Source of the DNA: Salvelinus alpinus
Taxonomy: Eukaryota; Chordata; Actinopteri; Salmoniformes; Salmonidae
Reading direction: 5' to 3'
NCBI RefSeq assembly: GCF_045679555.1
Contig: NC_092093.1
Location: 65,814,714 to 65,878,713 of the forward strand
Length of the DNA stretch: 64,000 bases
Shown here piece by piece: positions 20,226 through 30,477 of this stretch. Within the stretch, counting starts at the first letter, position 1; each line of letters begins with the position of its first letter. A program made the position numbers and the translations under genes. Below the pieces are notes generated by a model that ran no database searches, was not told where the DNA came from, and saw nothing but the letters and a program-made list of their open reading frames with translations.

Positions 20226-21656
20226 AACTTCTTATGGCTGAGATCCCGCTAACGGGATCGATATGACAACAGCCAGTGAAAGTGCAGGGCGCCAAATTCA
20301 AACAACAGAAATCTCATAACTAAAATTCCTCAAACATACAAGTATCTTATACCATTTTAAAGGTAATCTTGTTGTTAATCCCACCACAATGTCCGATTTC
20401 AAAAAGGCTTTACAGCGAAAGCACCACAAACGATTATGTTAGGTCACCGCCAAGTCACAGAAAAACACAGCAATTTTCCCAGCCAAAGACAGGAGTCACA
20501 AAAAGCAGAAATAGAGATAAAATGAATCACTAACCTTTGATGATCTTCATCAGATGACACTCATAGGACTTCATGTTACACAATACATGTATGTTTTGTT
20601 CGATAAAGTTCATATTTATATAAAAAAATCTCAGTATACATTGGCGCGTTATGTTCAGTAGTTCCAAAACATCCGGTGATTTTGCAGAGAGCCACATCAA
20701 TTTCCAGAAATACTCATAATAAACGTTGATCAAAGATACAAGTGTTATACATGGAATTTTAGATCCACTTCCCCTTAATGCAACCACTGTGTCAGATTTC
20801 AAAAAAGCTTTACGGAAAAAGCAAACCATGCAATAATCTGAGTACGGCGCTCAGAGCCCAAACCAGCCAAAAAGATATCCGCCATATTGTGCAGTCAACA
20901 GAAGTCAGAAATAACATGATAAATATTCACTTACCTTTGATGATCTTCATCAGAATGCACTCCCAGGAATCCCAGTTCCACAATAAATGTTTGTTTTGTT
21001 CGATAATGTCCATCATTTATGTCCAAATAGCTACTTTTGTTAGCGCGTTTTGTAAACAAATCCAAAGTCACGAAGCGCGTTCACTAGGAGCAGACGAAAT
21101 GTCAAAAAGTTCCGTTACAGTCCGTAGAAACATGTCAAACGATGTATAGAATCAATCTTTAGGATGTTTTTAACATAAATCTTCAATAATGTTCCAACCG
21201 GAGAATTCCTTTGTCTGTAGAAAAAGCAATGGAACGTGAGCTACCTCTCACGTGAATGAGTGGTGACTCAAAGAGCCCTTATGAGCCCCTCCTTTACAGT
21301 AGAAGCCTCAAACAAGTTCCTAAAGACTGTTGACATCTAGTGGAAGCCTTAGGAAGTGCAACATGACCAATATCCCACTGTATCTTCAATAGGGAATGAG
21401 TTGAAAAACGACCAACCTCAGATTTCCCACTTCCTGGTTGGATTTTTTCTCAGGTTTTTGCCTGCCATATGAGTTCTGTTATACTCACAGACATCATTCA
21501 AACAGTTTTAGACATTTCAGAGTGTTTTCTATCCAAATATACTAATAATATGCATATATTAGCAACTGGGACTGAGTAGCAGGCCGTTTACTCTGGGCAC
21601 CTCTGGGCACCTTATTCATCCAAGCTACTCAATACTGCCACCAGCCATAAGAAGTT
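20226..21656. mobile_element. piggyBac-like non-autonomous element flanked by TTAA
   Basis: The terminal inverted repeat AACTTCTTATGGCTG (left) matches CAGCCATAAGAAGTT (right), with TTAA on each side (20222-20225 and 21657-21660). Copy A has a single TTAA at the matching place (13248-13251). No transposase is encoded. Two related internal segments (about 20530-20610 and 20933-21013, both starting ACCTTTGATGATCTTCATCAG) show an internal duplication. A relative of its right end lies at 63389-64000. Confidence 0.8.
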
Positions 21657-21709
21657 TTAACCTATGTAATGTAAGTGGTTAGGTGAACCACGCTCATGTG
21701 ATGAGTAAC

Positions 21710-22088
21710 TGTCACATCTACTTCCGCTTCCCCCCTCCGGCGTTTGACGTCGCCAGTATACTAACATAGGTCCTGGCATCCATCATTTCACACAACTGGC
21801 ACCAATCATTACGCACACCATGACCTGATCGCATCTACCTTGTCGTCCATCCTTACTTCAGGCTGATTTGGTAGCCTAGGAAGGAGACAGCCTTCTGATG
21901 AAATCATCATGAGGCACACCTAGACTCCATTACTTCGCTTATATCCTCCCCTATATCTGCACTCCCTTAGGTTCTTTCCCCAGTCAGTATTGTTTATGTG
22001 TAGACGCCACTGCTATGTTGTCTCGTTCTGTGTTTGTTGTTTTATTAAACGTATCACCTGCTTCTTGACTCTCAGCGTCTTTGTTACA
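21710..22088 (+). repeat. 5' LTR of gypsy element
   Basis: 379 bp, TGTCACATCTAC to CTTTGTTACA. About 134 bp longer than the 3' LTR, which has lost internal sequence. Confidence 0.85.
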
Positions 22089-22202
22089 GAATACTGATTC
22101 AAACAATGGAAGCAGCAGGAAAACAGTATCTCCCAGACAGTCGACGAGCAGGGATACCTTCTTTTTCAACACCAAGACCAGCTGGAACAACTGGGGACGG
22201 CT

Positions 22203-23051
22203 ATGGAAGAGGTTCTTCGCAGTGTGCAACATCTCGAATATACCCAGGAGGCGTTGCCATCAACTAGCGGAGGATACTCTACAACCAGTCGATCCAGCAA
22301 GCCAGCACAACAGCCCATTCTGCAACTCGCTCAGGTCAGCAATGCCCGTTTTTCCCTCCCGGATAAATATGACGGCACCCCATCTAAATGCCGTTGCTTC
22401 CTACTTCAGTGCTCCCTCTACTTTTCCACCAGATGGGAGCCCCCACCACCAAGAGGTCCAAGGTTGCCACGGTTATTTCTCTAATGACTGGGCAGGTGTT
22501 GGAATGGGCCACAGCCATCTGGGAGAGAGGAGAGGAGATGAGAGGAGGAGCTAGATTCATATGCAGGGTTCATGGCTCTGTTTAAATGTATCTTCGATGA
22601 TCCCTAGGAAGGCAGGGGGGGGGGGGGTGGTGGTGAGCACCTACTCCAATTACGGCAGGGGGACCAGATGGCACCATCCAGAGGATGGAGTTAGCCGGTG
22701 CTTCGTACGCTATTCAGAAGAAGTCTGCGCGAGGAGGTCCAGACGAAACTGGCCTGTTGAGATGACAACCTCTACTTGGACGCACTCATTGCGATGGCCA
22801 TCCATCTGGATAACCTACTTCGCGAGCATCAGTACTCTCATCGCCTCTCTCCCTCCCTCAGTGAACACTCTGGTTCAGAGCCTGAACACACTGAGGTAGG
22901 GGTCACACGCCTCCCTGCAGCGGAGCGATGCAGACGGAGACATCTGGGGCTCTGTCTTTATTGTGGTCAAGGAGGGCACCAGCTCCAGCAGTATCCTGTA
23001 CTTCCCAACCTGGGATCCACAAGAGCAGATCTTCCACCTCCTGGGGCATGA
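22203..23051 (+). pseudogene. gag pseudogene of gypsy element
   Basis: Split over several frames: 22203-22484 carries the N-terminal part ([11 protein letters not shown] core), 22388-22585 the next part ([20 protein letters not shown]), 22776-23051 the C-terminal part with DALIAMAIHLDNLLREHQYS and a zinc knuckle CLYCGQGGHQLQQY whose last Cys is lost. A poly-G run near 22617-22627 is a likely frameshift site. Confidence 0.8.
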
Positions 23052-23341
23052 GTGAGTATTCCCTCTTCATCACTTCCTGCTAAACTCTTTTTCGTGTCCA
23101 TCACAGTCACCCTCATGTACTGTGTCTACTGCATTAGTGGATTCCGGTACCGCGGGGAACTTTATTGACCAGACCCTTGCCTCCTTCTTAGCATCATCTC
23201 ATACCCGCTCTCCTTTCCTTTCCCGGTTCAAGCCCTCGATAATCGGCCACTAGGATCCGGAACCATCACCCAACCACCCACGCTCACTGTGGAATCCATT
23301 CATCAGGAGAACATCCCCTTCATCCTCGGCCTCCATCCCCT

Positions 23342-24089
23342 GTGGTTCCACGTTGGTTGAGAGTCCTGTGGTTGCCCTTCAGGTATTTTCCAAGACCCGC
23401 GCCACCTGTCTTATTCCTCACCCCTGGGACTGTCATCAACCTGCTTGCAGGTTCTGCGCCCCCGCACAGACGCATCTACCCTCTGTCAGTGGCTGAGACC
23501 CAGGGCATGGAGGAGTACATACAAGAGGCGCTGCAACAAGGTTTCATCCGCACATCCACTTCTCCTGTGTCGGCTGGTTTCTTCTTCGTAGCCAAAAAGG
23601 ATGGAGGGTTACGTCCATGCATTGATTACAGAGGACTCAATAAAATCACAATGAAAGTACCGTTACCCTCTCCCATTGGTGCCAGAAGCCATTGAACAGC
23701 TCTGCAGGGCCTGGTTCTTTACCAAACTGGACCTGCGGAGTGCATACCATCTCATCCACATCCGGGAGGGGGATGAGTGGAAGATGGATTTTAGCATGAT
23801 GTCTGGTCACTACGAGTACTTGGTGATAGCATTTGGTTTAGCCAATGCTTCGTCAGTGTTCCAGGCATTCGTTAACGAGGTGTTCAGGGACATGCTCGGA
23901 CGCCAGGTGGTCATGTACTGTATATCGATGACATCCTGGTCTACTCAGCTACCCTGGGGGGATCACATCGCTCACATTCGAGCAGTCCTGGAACGCCTCC
24001 CTGCTAACCACCTGTTCGTCAAGGCTGAGAAGTGCCAGTTTCATCAGAAGGCTGTCTCCTTCCTAGGCTACAAAATCAGCATGAAGTAA
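23342..24089 (+). pseudogene. Reverse transcriptase pseudogene of gypsy element
   Basis: 23342-23695 has the start of the fingers region with [18 protein letters not shown]. 23676-24089 continues with [20 protein letters not shown] (first catalytic Asp) and [12 protein letters not shown]. The catalytic YIDD block is present at about 23922-23933 but in another frame, so a one-base shift has cut the active site out of the main frame. Confidence 0.85.
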
Positions 24090-24728
24090 GGATGGACAAC
24101 AAGATAGATGCGATCAGGTCATGGCCAGTCCCAACCACCATGAAGGGATCACAACGGTTTTGGGGGTTTTTCAACTTCTAGCGCCGTTTCATCAGGAACT
24201 TCAGCTCCGTCGCGGCTCCTCTCACCTCTCTCCTCAAGGGTGGTCCATGTAGGTTGGTGCGGAGCCCAGCAGCCTACGAGTCCTTCCGTCTACTCAAGGG
24301 ACGTTTCAACTCCGCCCCATTGCTCAAACACCCAGATCCCACGATATCCATTGTGGTGTAGGTGGTAGGCGTGGGGGCAGATCTGTCTCAACGACAAGGT
24401 AATCCACAGAAATTGTATCTGTTTGCATATTACTCTTAGAAACTGTTCCTTGCAGAGGAATTATGACATCGGTGATCGAGAGCTCCTGACGGTGAAGTTG
24501 GCATTATAGTGGAGACACTGGCTGGAGGGCGCCAAGGACCCATTCGTCATCCTCACCAACCATTGGAGGCTGAATCCGCGACAAGCAAGGTGGGCCCTTC
24601 ACAATATTTGACTTCACGCTGACCTATCGCCCAGGTAAAAAAAAACACTGATGCCCTGCCCCATCTCTACATTTCGGGAGAGGGTCTTAGCCAGAATGCA
24701 CCTATAATCCCATCCTCTCCCAGCCCCT
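24090..24728 (+). pseudogene. Decayed RNase H region of gypsy element
   Basis: Between reverse transcriptase and integrase; short frames with stops. The plus strand retains FYRRFIRNFS-like and LTVKLAL-like codons around 24175 and 24490, as in gypsy RNase H regions. No open frame of useful length. Confidence 0.5.
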
Positions 24729-25456
24729 GTGGTCTGGGACGTAGATGTGGACATCCGCCAGGCTCTGGAGAGGGAGCCCGCACCCACTAACTGTCCTCCT
24801 GAGCGCATCAATGTTCCCACGGGGATAAGGGATTGGCTGCTGACCTGGGCACACACAGCTGTCATTGGTGGTCATCCAGGTATTTCTCGCACTACCCAAT
24901 CCATCTCTGAAAAGAACTGGTGGCCAACCTTGGTTGAAGAGATGAGACGTCACTCGCTACGTTGTTGTTACTGATTGTTGTTGTTACTGATCTCCCCTCT
25001 TCTGACGGTTTCGCCACCATTTTGGTGGTTGTGGATATATTTTCCAAATACTGTCATTTTATCCCTCTCTGGTCTCCCTACTGCTCTCCAGGTTGCTGAG
25101 GCACTATTCCAGCAGGTCTTCCGGCATTATTGCCTTCCGGAGGACATTGTCTCTGACCGTGGCCCCCAATTCACATCACGGGTATGGAGAAGCTCGGAGT
25201 CACGGTCAGCCTCACTTCCAGGTATCGGCCTCAGTTCAACGGGCAGGTGGAAAGGATGAACCAGGAGCTGGGGAGGTTCCTGAGGAGTTACTGTCAGGAC
25301 CAGCAGGGAGAGTGGGCCCGATTCCTTCCATGGGCTGAGTACGCCAAGATTTCGCTACGTCACTCCTCCACTGGGCTGACTCCCTTCCAGTGTTCTGGGT
25401 TTTCAGCCGGCCCTGGCTCCGTGGACCCCGGTCCAGACCGAAGCTCCTGCGGTTGA
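24729..25456 (+). pseudogene. Integrase pseudogene of gypsy element
   Basis: 24729-24974 carries the N-terminal zinc-binding region (HTAVIGGHPGISRT gives the His pair; the Cys pair is damaged). The catalytic core is split: [12 protein letters not shown] around 25024, [15 protein letters not shown] around 25135, and [17 protein letters not shown] (Glu) at 25184-25456. Frame changes separate the blocks. Confidence 0.85.
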
Positions 25457-25477
25457 TCAGTTCAGGCGTGCAGAGGT

Positions 25478-26038
25478 GTGGAGCGACGCTCACGTGAGAC
25501 TCCAGCGCACTGTCCACCGTCAGAAGGAGCAGGCAGCCAGCCACCGCAGTGCGACCCCCGTTTTCCATTTGGAGATCGTGTCTGGCTCTCTAGCAGGAAC
25601 TTCCCACTCCGCCTGCCCTGCAAGAAGCCGAGCCCCCGGTTTGTGGGGCCGTTAAAGGTTCTCTGGAGGATCAACGAGGTGATGTATAGGTTACAGCTTC
25701 CTAGTGACTACCGTATCTCACCTTTTCATGTCTCCCTTCTCAGGCCGGTGGTTCCTGGTCCCCTAGCTGATGCTGTCCCCACAACATACCTCCACCCCCC
25801 CTGGACATCGAGGGGTTCCGGCCTATGCCGTCCGATCCCTACTGGACTCCTGACGTCGTGGGGGTCGGCTCCAGTACCTGGTGGACTGGGAGGTGTATGG
25901 CCCAGTGGAGGGGTGTTGGGCTCCGGGTGGAGGACATTCTGGATCCCAACCTCATCCGTGATTTCCATCTTTGCTGCCCGGACCGGCCTACTCCTCGTCC
26001 TTGGGGCCGTCCCTCTGGTTGGTGTCGTCCTGCCGTAG
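25478..26038 (+). pseudogene. Integrase C-terminus and chromodomain of gypsy element
   Basis: It has [19 protein letters not shown] and [13 protein letters not shown], then a chromodomain-like block in another frame ([16 protein letters not shown], about 25872-25920) and [11 protein letters not shown] frame change lies inside the chromodomain. Confidence 0.8.
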
Positions 26039-26059
26039 GAGCCGCGTGTCGGGGGGTAC

Positions 26060-26304
26060 TGTCACGTTTACTCCCGTTCCTCCCCTCCGACGTTCGACAT
26101 CGCCGGTATACTAACCACCAGTGCTGGCATCCATCATTACGCGCACCAGCACTTTACGCGCACACCTCGACTCCATTACCTCCCTTAGGTTCTTTCCCCA
26201 GTCAGTATTGTTCCTGTGTTCATGCGTAGATGCCACTGCTATGTCTCATTCCATGTTTTATTAAACGTACCAACTGCTTCTCGACTCTCAGCGTCTTTGT
26301 TACA
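26060..26304 (+). repeat. 3' LTR of gypsy element (internally deleted)
   Basis: 245 bp, TGTCACGTTTAC to CTTTGTTACA, preceded by the polypurine tract GGGGGGTAC. GTAAC follows directly. Confidence 0.85.
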
Positions 26305-26429
26305 GTAACCTTGACTGTCACAAGCTAATGGCATATCTGACTGACGGTCTTGCAGCATGCAGAAAACGCCAGTTCAAACTCAGTCACTCACCTACTTATA
26401 CAACAGATGGCACTGTCTTGTTTTCCTTA

Positions 26430-26475
26430 TCTGTGGTCTCAATCTCACTGGCTGTCACTCTGGTATCCAGGGATA
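26430..26475 (-). pseudogene. Coiled-coil exon of C1q gene copy B with both splice sites lost
   Basis: Counterpart of 13444-13485. The minus strand encodes LDTRVTASEIETTDKENK. Where copy A has TTAG before and GTAAGG after, copy B has TTAT and ATAAGG. Confidence 0.65.
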
Positions 26476-26569
26476 ACACCACACGAAAGGAAAATCAGTT
26501 AACTAAACAGTCACTTCTGAATGAACAACCAGTTCAATGATCACGTATTGCTACGAAATTGTAACTTTC

Positions 26570-26905
26570 TGTCACGCCCTGACCTTAGAGATCCTTTATT
26601 CTCTATTTTGGGTTAGGTCGGGGTGTGACTAGGGTGGGCATTCTAGTTTCTTTATTTCTAGGTTGGCCTGGTATGGTTCCCAATCAGAGGCAGCTGTCTA
26701 TCGTTGTCTCTGATTGAGGATCATACTTAGGCAGCCTTTTCCCACCTGTTGGTTGTGGGATCTTGTTTGTGTATAGTTGCCTTGAGCACTGCATAGCTTC
26801 ACGTTCGTTTTGTTCTTTATTGTTTTTTGCCGGTTCACGTAATAAAGATGATGAACCCAAACCACGCTGCATTTTGGTCCGATTCTTACAAAAACGAGCG
26901 TGACA
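26570..26905 (+). repeat. Solo LTR (TGTCACG family) with CTTTC target duplication
   Basis: 336 bp, TGTCACGCCCTG to GCGTGACA. CTTTC is at 26565-26569 and 26906-26910. AATAAAG precedes an ATG at 26851 that starts MNPNHAAFWSDS. The inverted repeat TATGGTTCCCAATCAGAG/CTCTGATTGAGGATCATA is present. Copy A lacks it near 13595. Confidence 0.9.
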
Positions 26906-26962
26906 CTTTCATTTATTCTTACACATTGGTCATGTGTGATGTGGATTCAAATCACGTGCATT

Positions 26963-27479
26963 TGTCACGACTTCCACCGAAGGTAGTACCTCTCCCTGTT
27001 CGGGCGGCGCTCGGCGGTCGGCGTCGCCGGTCTACTAGCCATCACCGATCCCTTTTTCCTTTTCTGTTTGTTTTGTCTTTGGTTCTTTTCACACCTGGTT
27101 AAATTTGCCTTAATTTCTGTGTGTATATATTTACCCTGTTGCCTGCCTAGGTTTGTGAGGGATTATTCTTTCATTGTGATGTGCTCGGTGAGGTTATGCC
27201 ATTTTTTGTTTTCACATTTACATTTACATTTAAGTCATTTAGCAGACGCTCTTATCCAGACCGACTTTTTTTCACGGATTCATAATAGTGTGTTATTGTC
27301 GGAACGTTGTTTGTTCCTCCGTGCGTTTGTACGGGTTCTCTGTTGTCGAGGGCGTTGTACCTTTTTTGATTGTGCCATACCTGTGTTGGGGGACTTGCCG
27401 ATTTAAAGTACGCTTCTCAGACATCTCTGTTCTCCTGCGCCTGACTCCTTCACCTACCTCCTATAGCAACATTGTCACA
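26963..27479 (+). repeat. Solo LTR, different family, with GCATT target duplication
   Basis: 517 bp, TGTCACGACTTCC to TTGTCACA. GCATT lies at 26958-26962 and 27480-27484; copy A has one GCATT at 13649-13653. It contains a teleost repeat at 27213-27262. It does not encode the MxxxHAAxWS peptide. Confidence 0.85.
27213..27262. repeat. Common teleost interspersed repeat core
   Basis: TTTACATTTACATTTAAGTC followed by ATTTAGCAGACGCTCTTATC, a motif I recognise as widespread in teleost genomes. It is nested inside the LTR. Confidence 0.6.
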
Positions 27480-27484
27480 GCATT

Positions 27485-27562
27485 CTCTTTCTGCAGATCC
27501 TCCACCTTATTCTTACTGGCCGTCACTCTGGCCTTCATGGCTGACAGTTCTGCTGCTTGTCC
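27485..27562 (-). pseudogene. Coiled-coil exon of C1q gene copy B
   Basis: The acceptor ...CATAATTCCAG is kept; it encodes ELSAMKARVTASKNKVEDLQ. The solo LTR at 26963-27479 has inserted at its 3' edge, separating it from its donor region. Confidence 0.75.
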
Positions 27563-27649
27563 TGGAATTATGAGAACACTATTTAATTCTCAAACTGTTG
27601 ATATTTTACTCAAAGAATGACCAAATGATCTTCCATATCCATGCATAGT

Positions 27650-27990
27650 GGTCGTTTATCTGAGTTCTGTTTCTCCAGTTCCCCCACCTTGTTCATTTGG
27701 CGCTGCAGTTCAGTCATAGTGACAGTCAGCTCTACTATGCTCCGCCACCATGTCTCATCTCCTTCAGCTCAGTCCAGATGTCAGGGGTGGTGGTAGTCGG
27801 GCCAGCCATCTGTTTGTGGGTCGTCTCTGTAGCTGGCTCTCAATCTGAACCTCTCTCCTTGCTCTCTCCCCCTGCACTGTGACCCTGTTGAGTGATGTAA
27901 TTCTCTCTGACACCTCCACTCTCTCCCCGAGCCCATGCTCCAGACAGACAGAAGAGCAGCACCAGCAGAGCAACAGCACCACTTATTCTG
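27650..27990 (-). pseudogene. Signal-peptide and coiled-coil exon of C1q gene copy B
   Basis: A signal-peptide core (AVALLVLLFCLSGAWA) is preceded by ATA in place of ATG. A second frame (VSERITSLNRVTVQGERARR) is open for the following region, so a frameshift separates them. The exon continues to MTELQRQMNKVGELEKQNS. The donor reads ATAAAC where copy A has GTAAAG. Confidence 0.7.
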
Positions 27991-28040
27991 AAATAAAACC
28001 TCTTCAGAAATGATGTGGCCTATGAATCTCAGTCCCCTTT

Positions 28041-28049
28041 CTTTATATA
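28041..28049 (-). promoter_or_regulatory. TATA box of C1q gene copy B
   Basis: TATATAAAG on the minus strand, about 55 bases upstream of the signal-peptide codons, within sequence conserved between copies A and B. Confidence 0.5.
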
Positions 28050-28449
28050 CACTCACAACATGGTGAGCCAATGAATGAGAATTGAACGTGTTTCTTACAT
28101 AAGCTTTAGAACTCAAGCCAAGTATTCTGACCTCATAGAAGGTACGTTGAGTCAGATGTTATTAAAAGGCCTTTGGGGTGGTGTATTTTGATAGTCCTAT
28201 GCTTAACAGTAAACTGGTCAATCTTATGCTTTGTTGGTAAACTGGTCAATAAACTCTCCTCTTCCACCTACATTTCCCTTCTCTCCCTCCTGCTCCATCT
28301 CTTCCTTTCTCCCTCACTCTCTCCCCAACAAGCTGTCAGTCTCACTGCAGAATTAGACGTTCATCCACGTTTTCCAAATGTGTTTTTGTTGCTCATGCTG
28401 CTCTGTATCGTTCCATTTCTCCAAATGTCAAAATTTGATGTTAAGGGTT

Positions 28450-28965
28450 AAGTTTAGGCACTCATTCCCTAGAGTTTATTGATTCAGTGGTGCATCAATC
28501 TAAGTTACAAAACAAAAAAATCCCCATAAAAATCTGTCAGTTTAAGCTAGAGACATGTTTTTTTTGTTGCATTGGATGCGTCTCAATCCACCACATCAAC
28601 CAGTGTCGCACTTCCGTATCTGTGGTGAAAGGTGGCAGAGCTACAGTGGTGTTTGTCAGACCAGGAGACATAACAAAAATTGGTCTTCTCACAAAAACGT
28701 CTGTAGGGTCCAAACGGTTTGACCTACAAAAATTTTATCATGACCACTCTCAGTTTCAGAGGACTCGTCTGAAGTCAGTACCATCGATGTGCCAACATCT
28801 GTTTGTAGCGTCCGAACCGTTTGGGCTACAAACTAATGTGACCCCACTGTTGAAAGGGGAGATTCCCACAAACAGTGTGGTGTACTCCATTGTGCTCTTC
28901 GACCCCCACAAGTGTCACGGGACTTGTCTAAAGGTAACTGGTACCGTTTTTTATTTTTTATGAAT
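28450..28965. repeat. Unclassified repeat-like block with a 158-codon open frame
   Basis: The plus-strand frame 28487-28963 is open but has no recognisable domain. The text (CTGTCAGTTTAAGCTAGAGA, GGTGGCAGAGCTACAGTGGT) resembles a dispersed salmonid repeat I have seen but cannot classify. The open frame may be chance. Confidence 0.35.
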
Positions 28966-29013
28966 GGAACTATGAAGGTGGTTTTGTGCCTACCCAAGAA
29001 AAGGGATTAAATA

Positions 29014-30154
29014 CAGTGCCTTAAGAAATTATTCATACCCTTTAAGTTCTTCTACATTTAGTTACAGCCTGAATTCAAAATGGGTCAAATAGATTTATTT
29101 TCTCACCCAGCTAATCACAATACACCATAATGACAAAGTGGAAACATGTTTTAAGAAATTTTTGCAAATTAATTGAAAATGAAATACAGAAATATCTAAT
29201 TTACATAAGTATTCACACCCCTGTGTCAAAACTTTGTAGAAGCACCTTAGGGTAAGCGGTTACAGCTGTGAGTCTTTCTAGGTACGTCTCTCTCTCTTAG
29301 CTCCATTCCATAATTTGTTTTATCCCCATTCCTTAATAATTACAATCATACCCATAACATGATACAGCCACCACTATGCTTGAAAACATGGAGAGTGGTA
29401 TTCAGTAATGTGTTATACTGGATTTGCCGCAAACATAACACTTTGTATTCAGGACAAAAATGTATTTTCCACATTGTTTTGCAGTATTGCTTTAGTGCCT
29501 TGTTGCAAACAGGGTACATGTTTTGGAATATATTTATTCTGTACAGGCTTCATTTTCTTCACTCTGTCAATTAGGTTAATATTGTGGAGTAACTACAATG
29601 TTGTTGATCCATCCTCAGGTTTCTCCTTTCACAGCCATTAAACTTTGTAAATGTTTTAAAGTCACCATTGGCCTCGGTTTTTTTCCTTTCCGCCAACTGA
29701 GTTAGGAAGGACGCTTGTATCTTTGTAGTGACTGGGTGTATTTATACACCATCCAAAGAGTAATTAATAACTTCACCATGCTCAAGGGATATTCAATGTC
29801 AGATTGTTTTATACCCATCTACCAATAGGTGCCCTTCTTTGTGAGGCACGGAAAAACATCCCTGGTCTTTGTGGTTTAATCTGTGTTTGAATTTCATTGC
29901 TGGACTGAGGGACCTTACAGATAATTGTATGTGTGGGGTACAGAGATGAGGTAGAATACTTATTGATTCAAGACATTTCAGTTTTTCCTTTGTCATTAAT
30001 TAGTAAAAATTTCTAAAAACATTATTCTACTTCGACGTTATGGGGTATTGTGTGTAGGCCAGTGACAAAGAATTATTATTATTTTTTAATTCAGGCTGTA
30101 ACACAACAAAATGTGGAAAAAGTCAAGGGGTGTGAATACCTTCTGAAGGCAGTC
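29014..30154 (-). mobile_element. Tc1-like element, strongly decayed
   Basis: Terminal inverted repeats: CAGTGCCTTAAGAAATTATT at the left; GGGGTGTGAATACCTTCTGA with ...GGCAGTC at the right; TA flanks at 29012-29013 and 30155-30156. Subterminal TTACAGCCTGAATTCAAAA recurs inverted near 30085. The interior shows transposase-derived text on the minus strand but no long frame. 1,141 bp. Confidence 0.8.
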
Positions 30155-30477
30155 TAATGAATTAATGAATTAATGAAATTCATTACATTTTATTTTTGTG
30201 TCTAATCTCCAGTTGGCAACCCATCACTTATGGGATTAATTGACACATAAACAAACATTACAATAATTCACTGTGATAATTCAGCGATAATTCTTCTTCC
30301 GGTGTTCTCTGCAGTGCGCATCACATAAAGAGTGAAACAAATTAATGATAAAATCAATACATAATAGTATATAAGGTTATCCAAACAATAATTATGTCCC
30401 TAGAGCAGTAAAAAATATACTTACTGTACATACATACATACATACATACATATACAGATAAATAAATACAGTTTCTT

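Larger units (their letters stand above)
21710..26304 (+). mobile_element. Ty3/gypsy retrotransposon with chromodomain, inactive
   Basis: The 5' LTR is at 21710-22088 and the 3' LTR at 26060-26304, with GTAAC target duplication on both sides (21705-21709 and 26305-26309). Order: gag, reverse transcriptase, RNase H, integrase with zinc-binding domain and catalytic core, chromodomain. This order and the chromodomain place it with chromovirus-type elements. Frameshifts occur throughout. It inserted into an intron of C1q pseudogene B; copy A shows the empty site at 13296-13300. Confidence 0.9.
18894..27990 (-). pseudogene. Secreted coiled-coil/C1q-domain gene, copy B (pseudogene)
   Basis: Minus-strand gene in exon order: signal peptide and coiled coil (27990-27650), coiled-coil exons (27562-27485, about 26475-26430, 20183-20121), then two C1q-domain exons (19434-19288 and 19174-18894). 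The product would be a secreted protein with a signal peptide, an alpha-helical coiled-coil stalk and a C1q head, as in many fish C1q-like genes. It cannot work as is: the 27650 donor reads AT instead of GT, the exon at 26430-26475 has lost both its AG and its GT, and the last exon has frameshifts and stops. It is probably a dead member of a lineage-specific C1q-like family; closely related functional genes may lie nearby. Confidence 0.75.
18241..28230. other. Segmental duplication, copy B
   Basis: Homologous to 8590-18240 (see copy A). Copy B retains the C1q exons that copy A lost, and contains a SINE, a piggyBac-like element, a gypsy element and two solo LTRs; empty sites for most of these can be found in copy A. 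Confidence 0.8.

Noticed and set aside
22617..22627. Poly-G in the gypsy gag as programmed frameshift site
   Set aside because: The element has many other frameshifts and stops, so decay is the simpler explanation.
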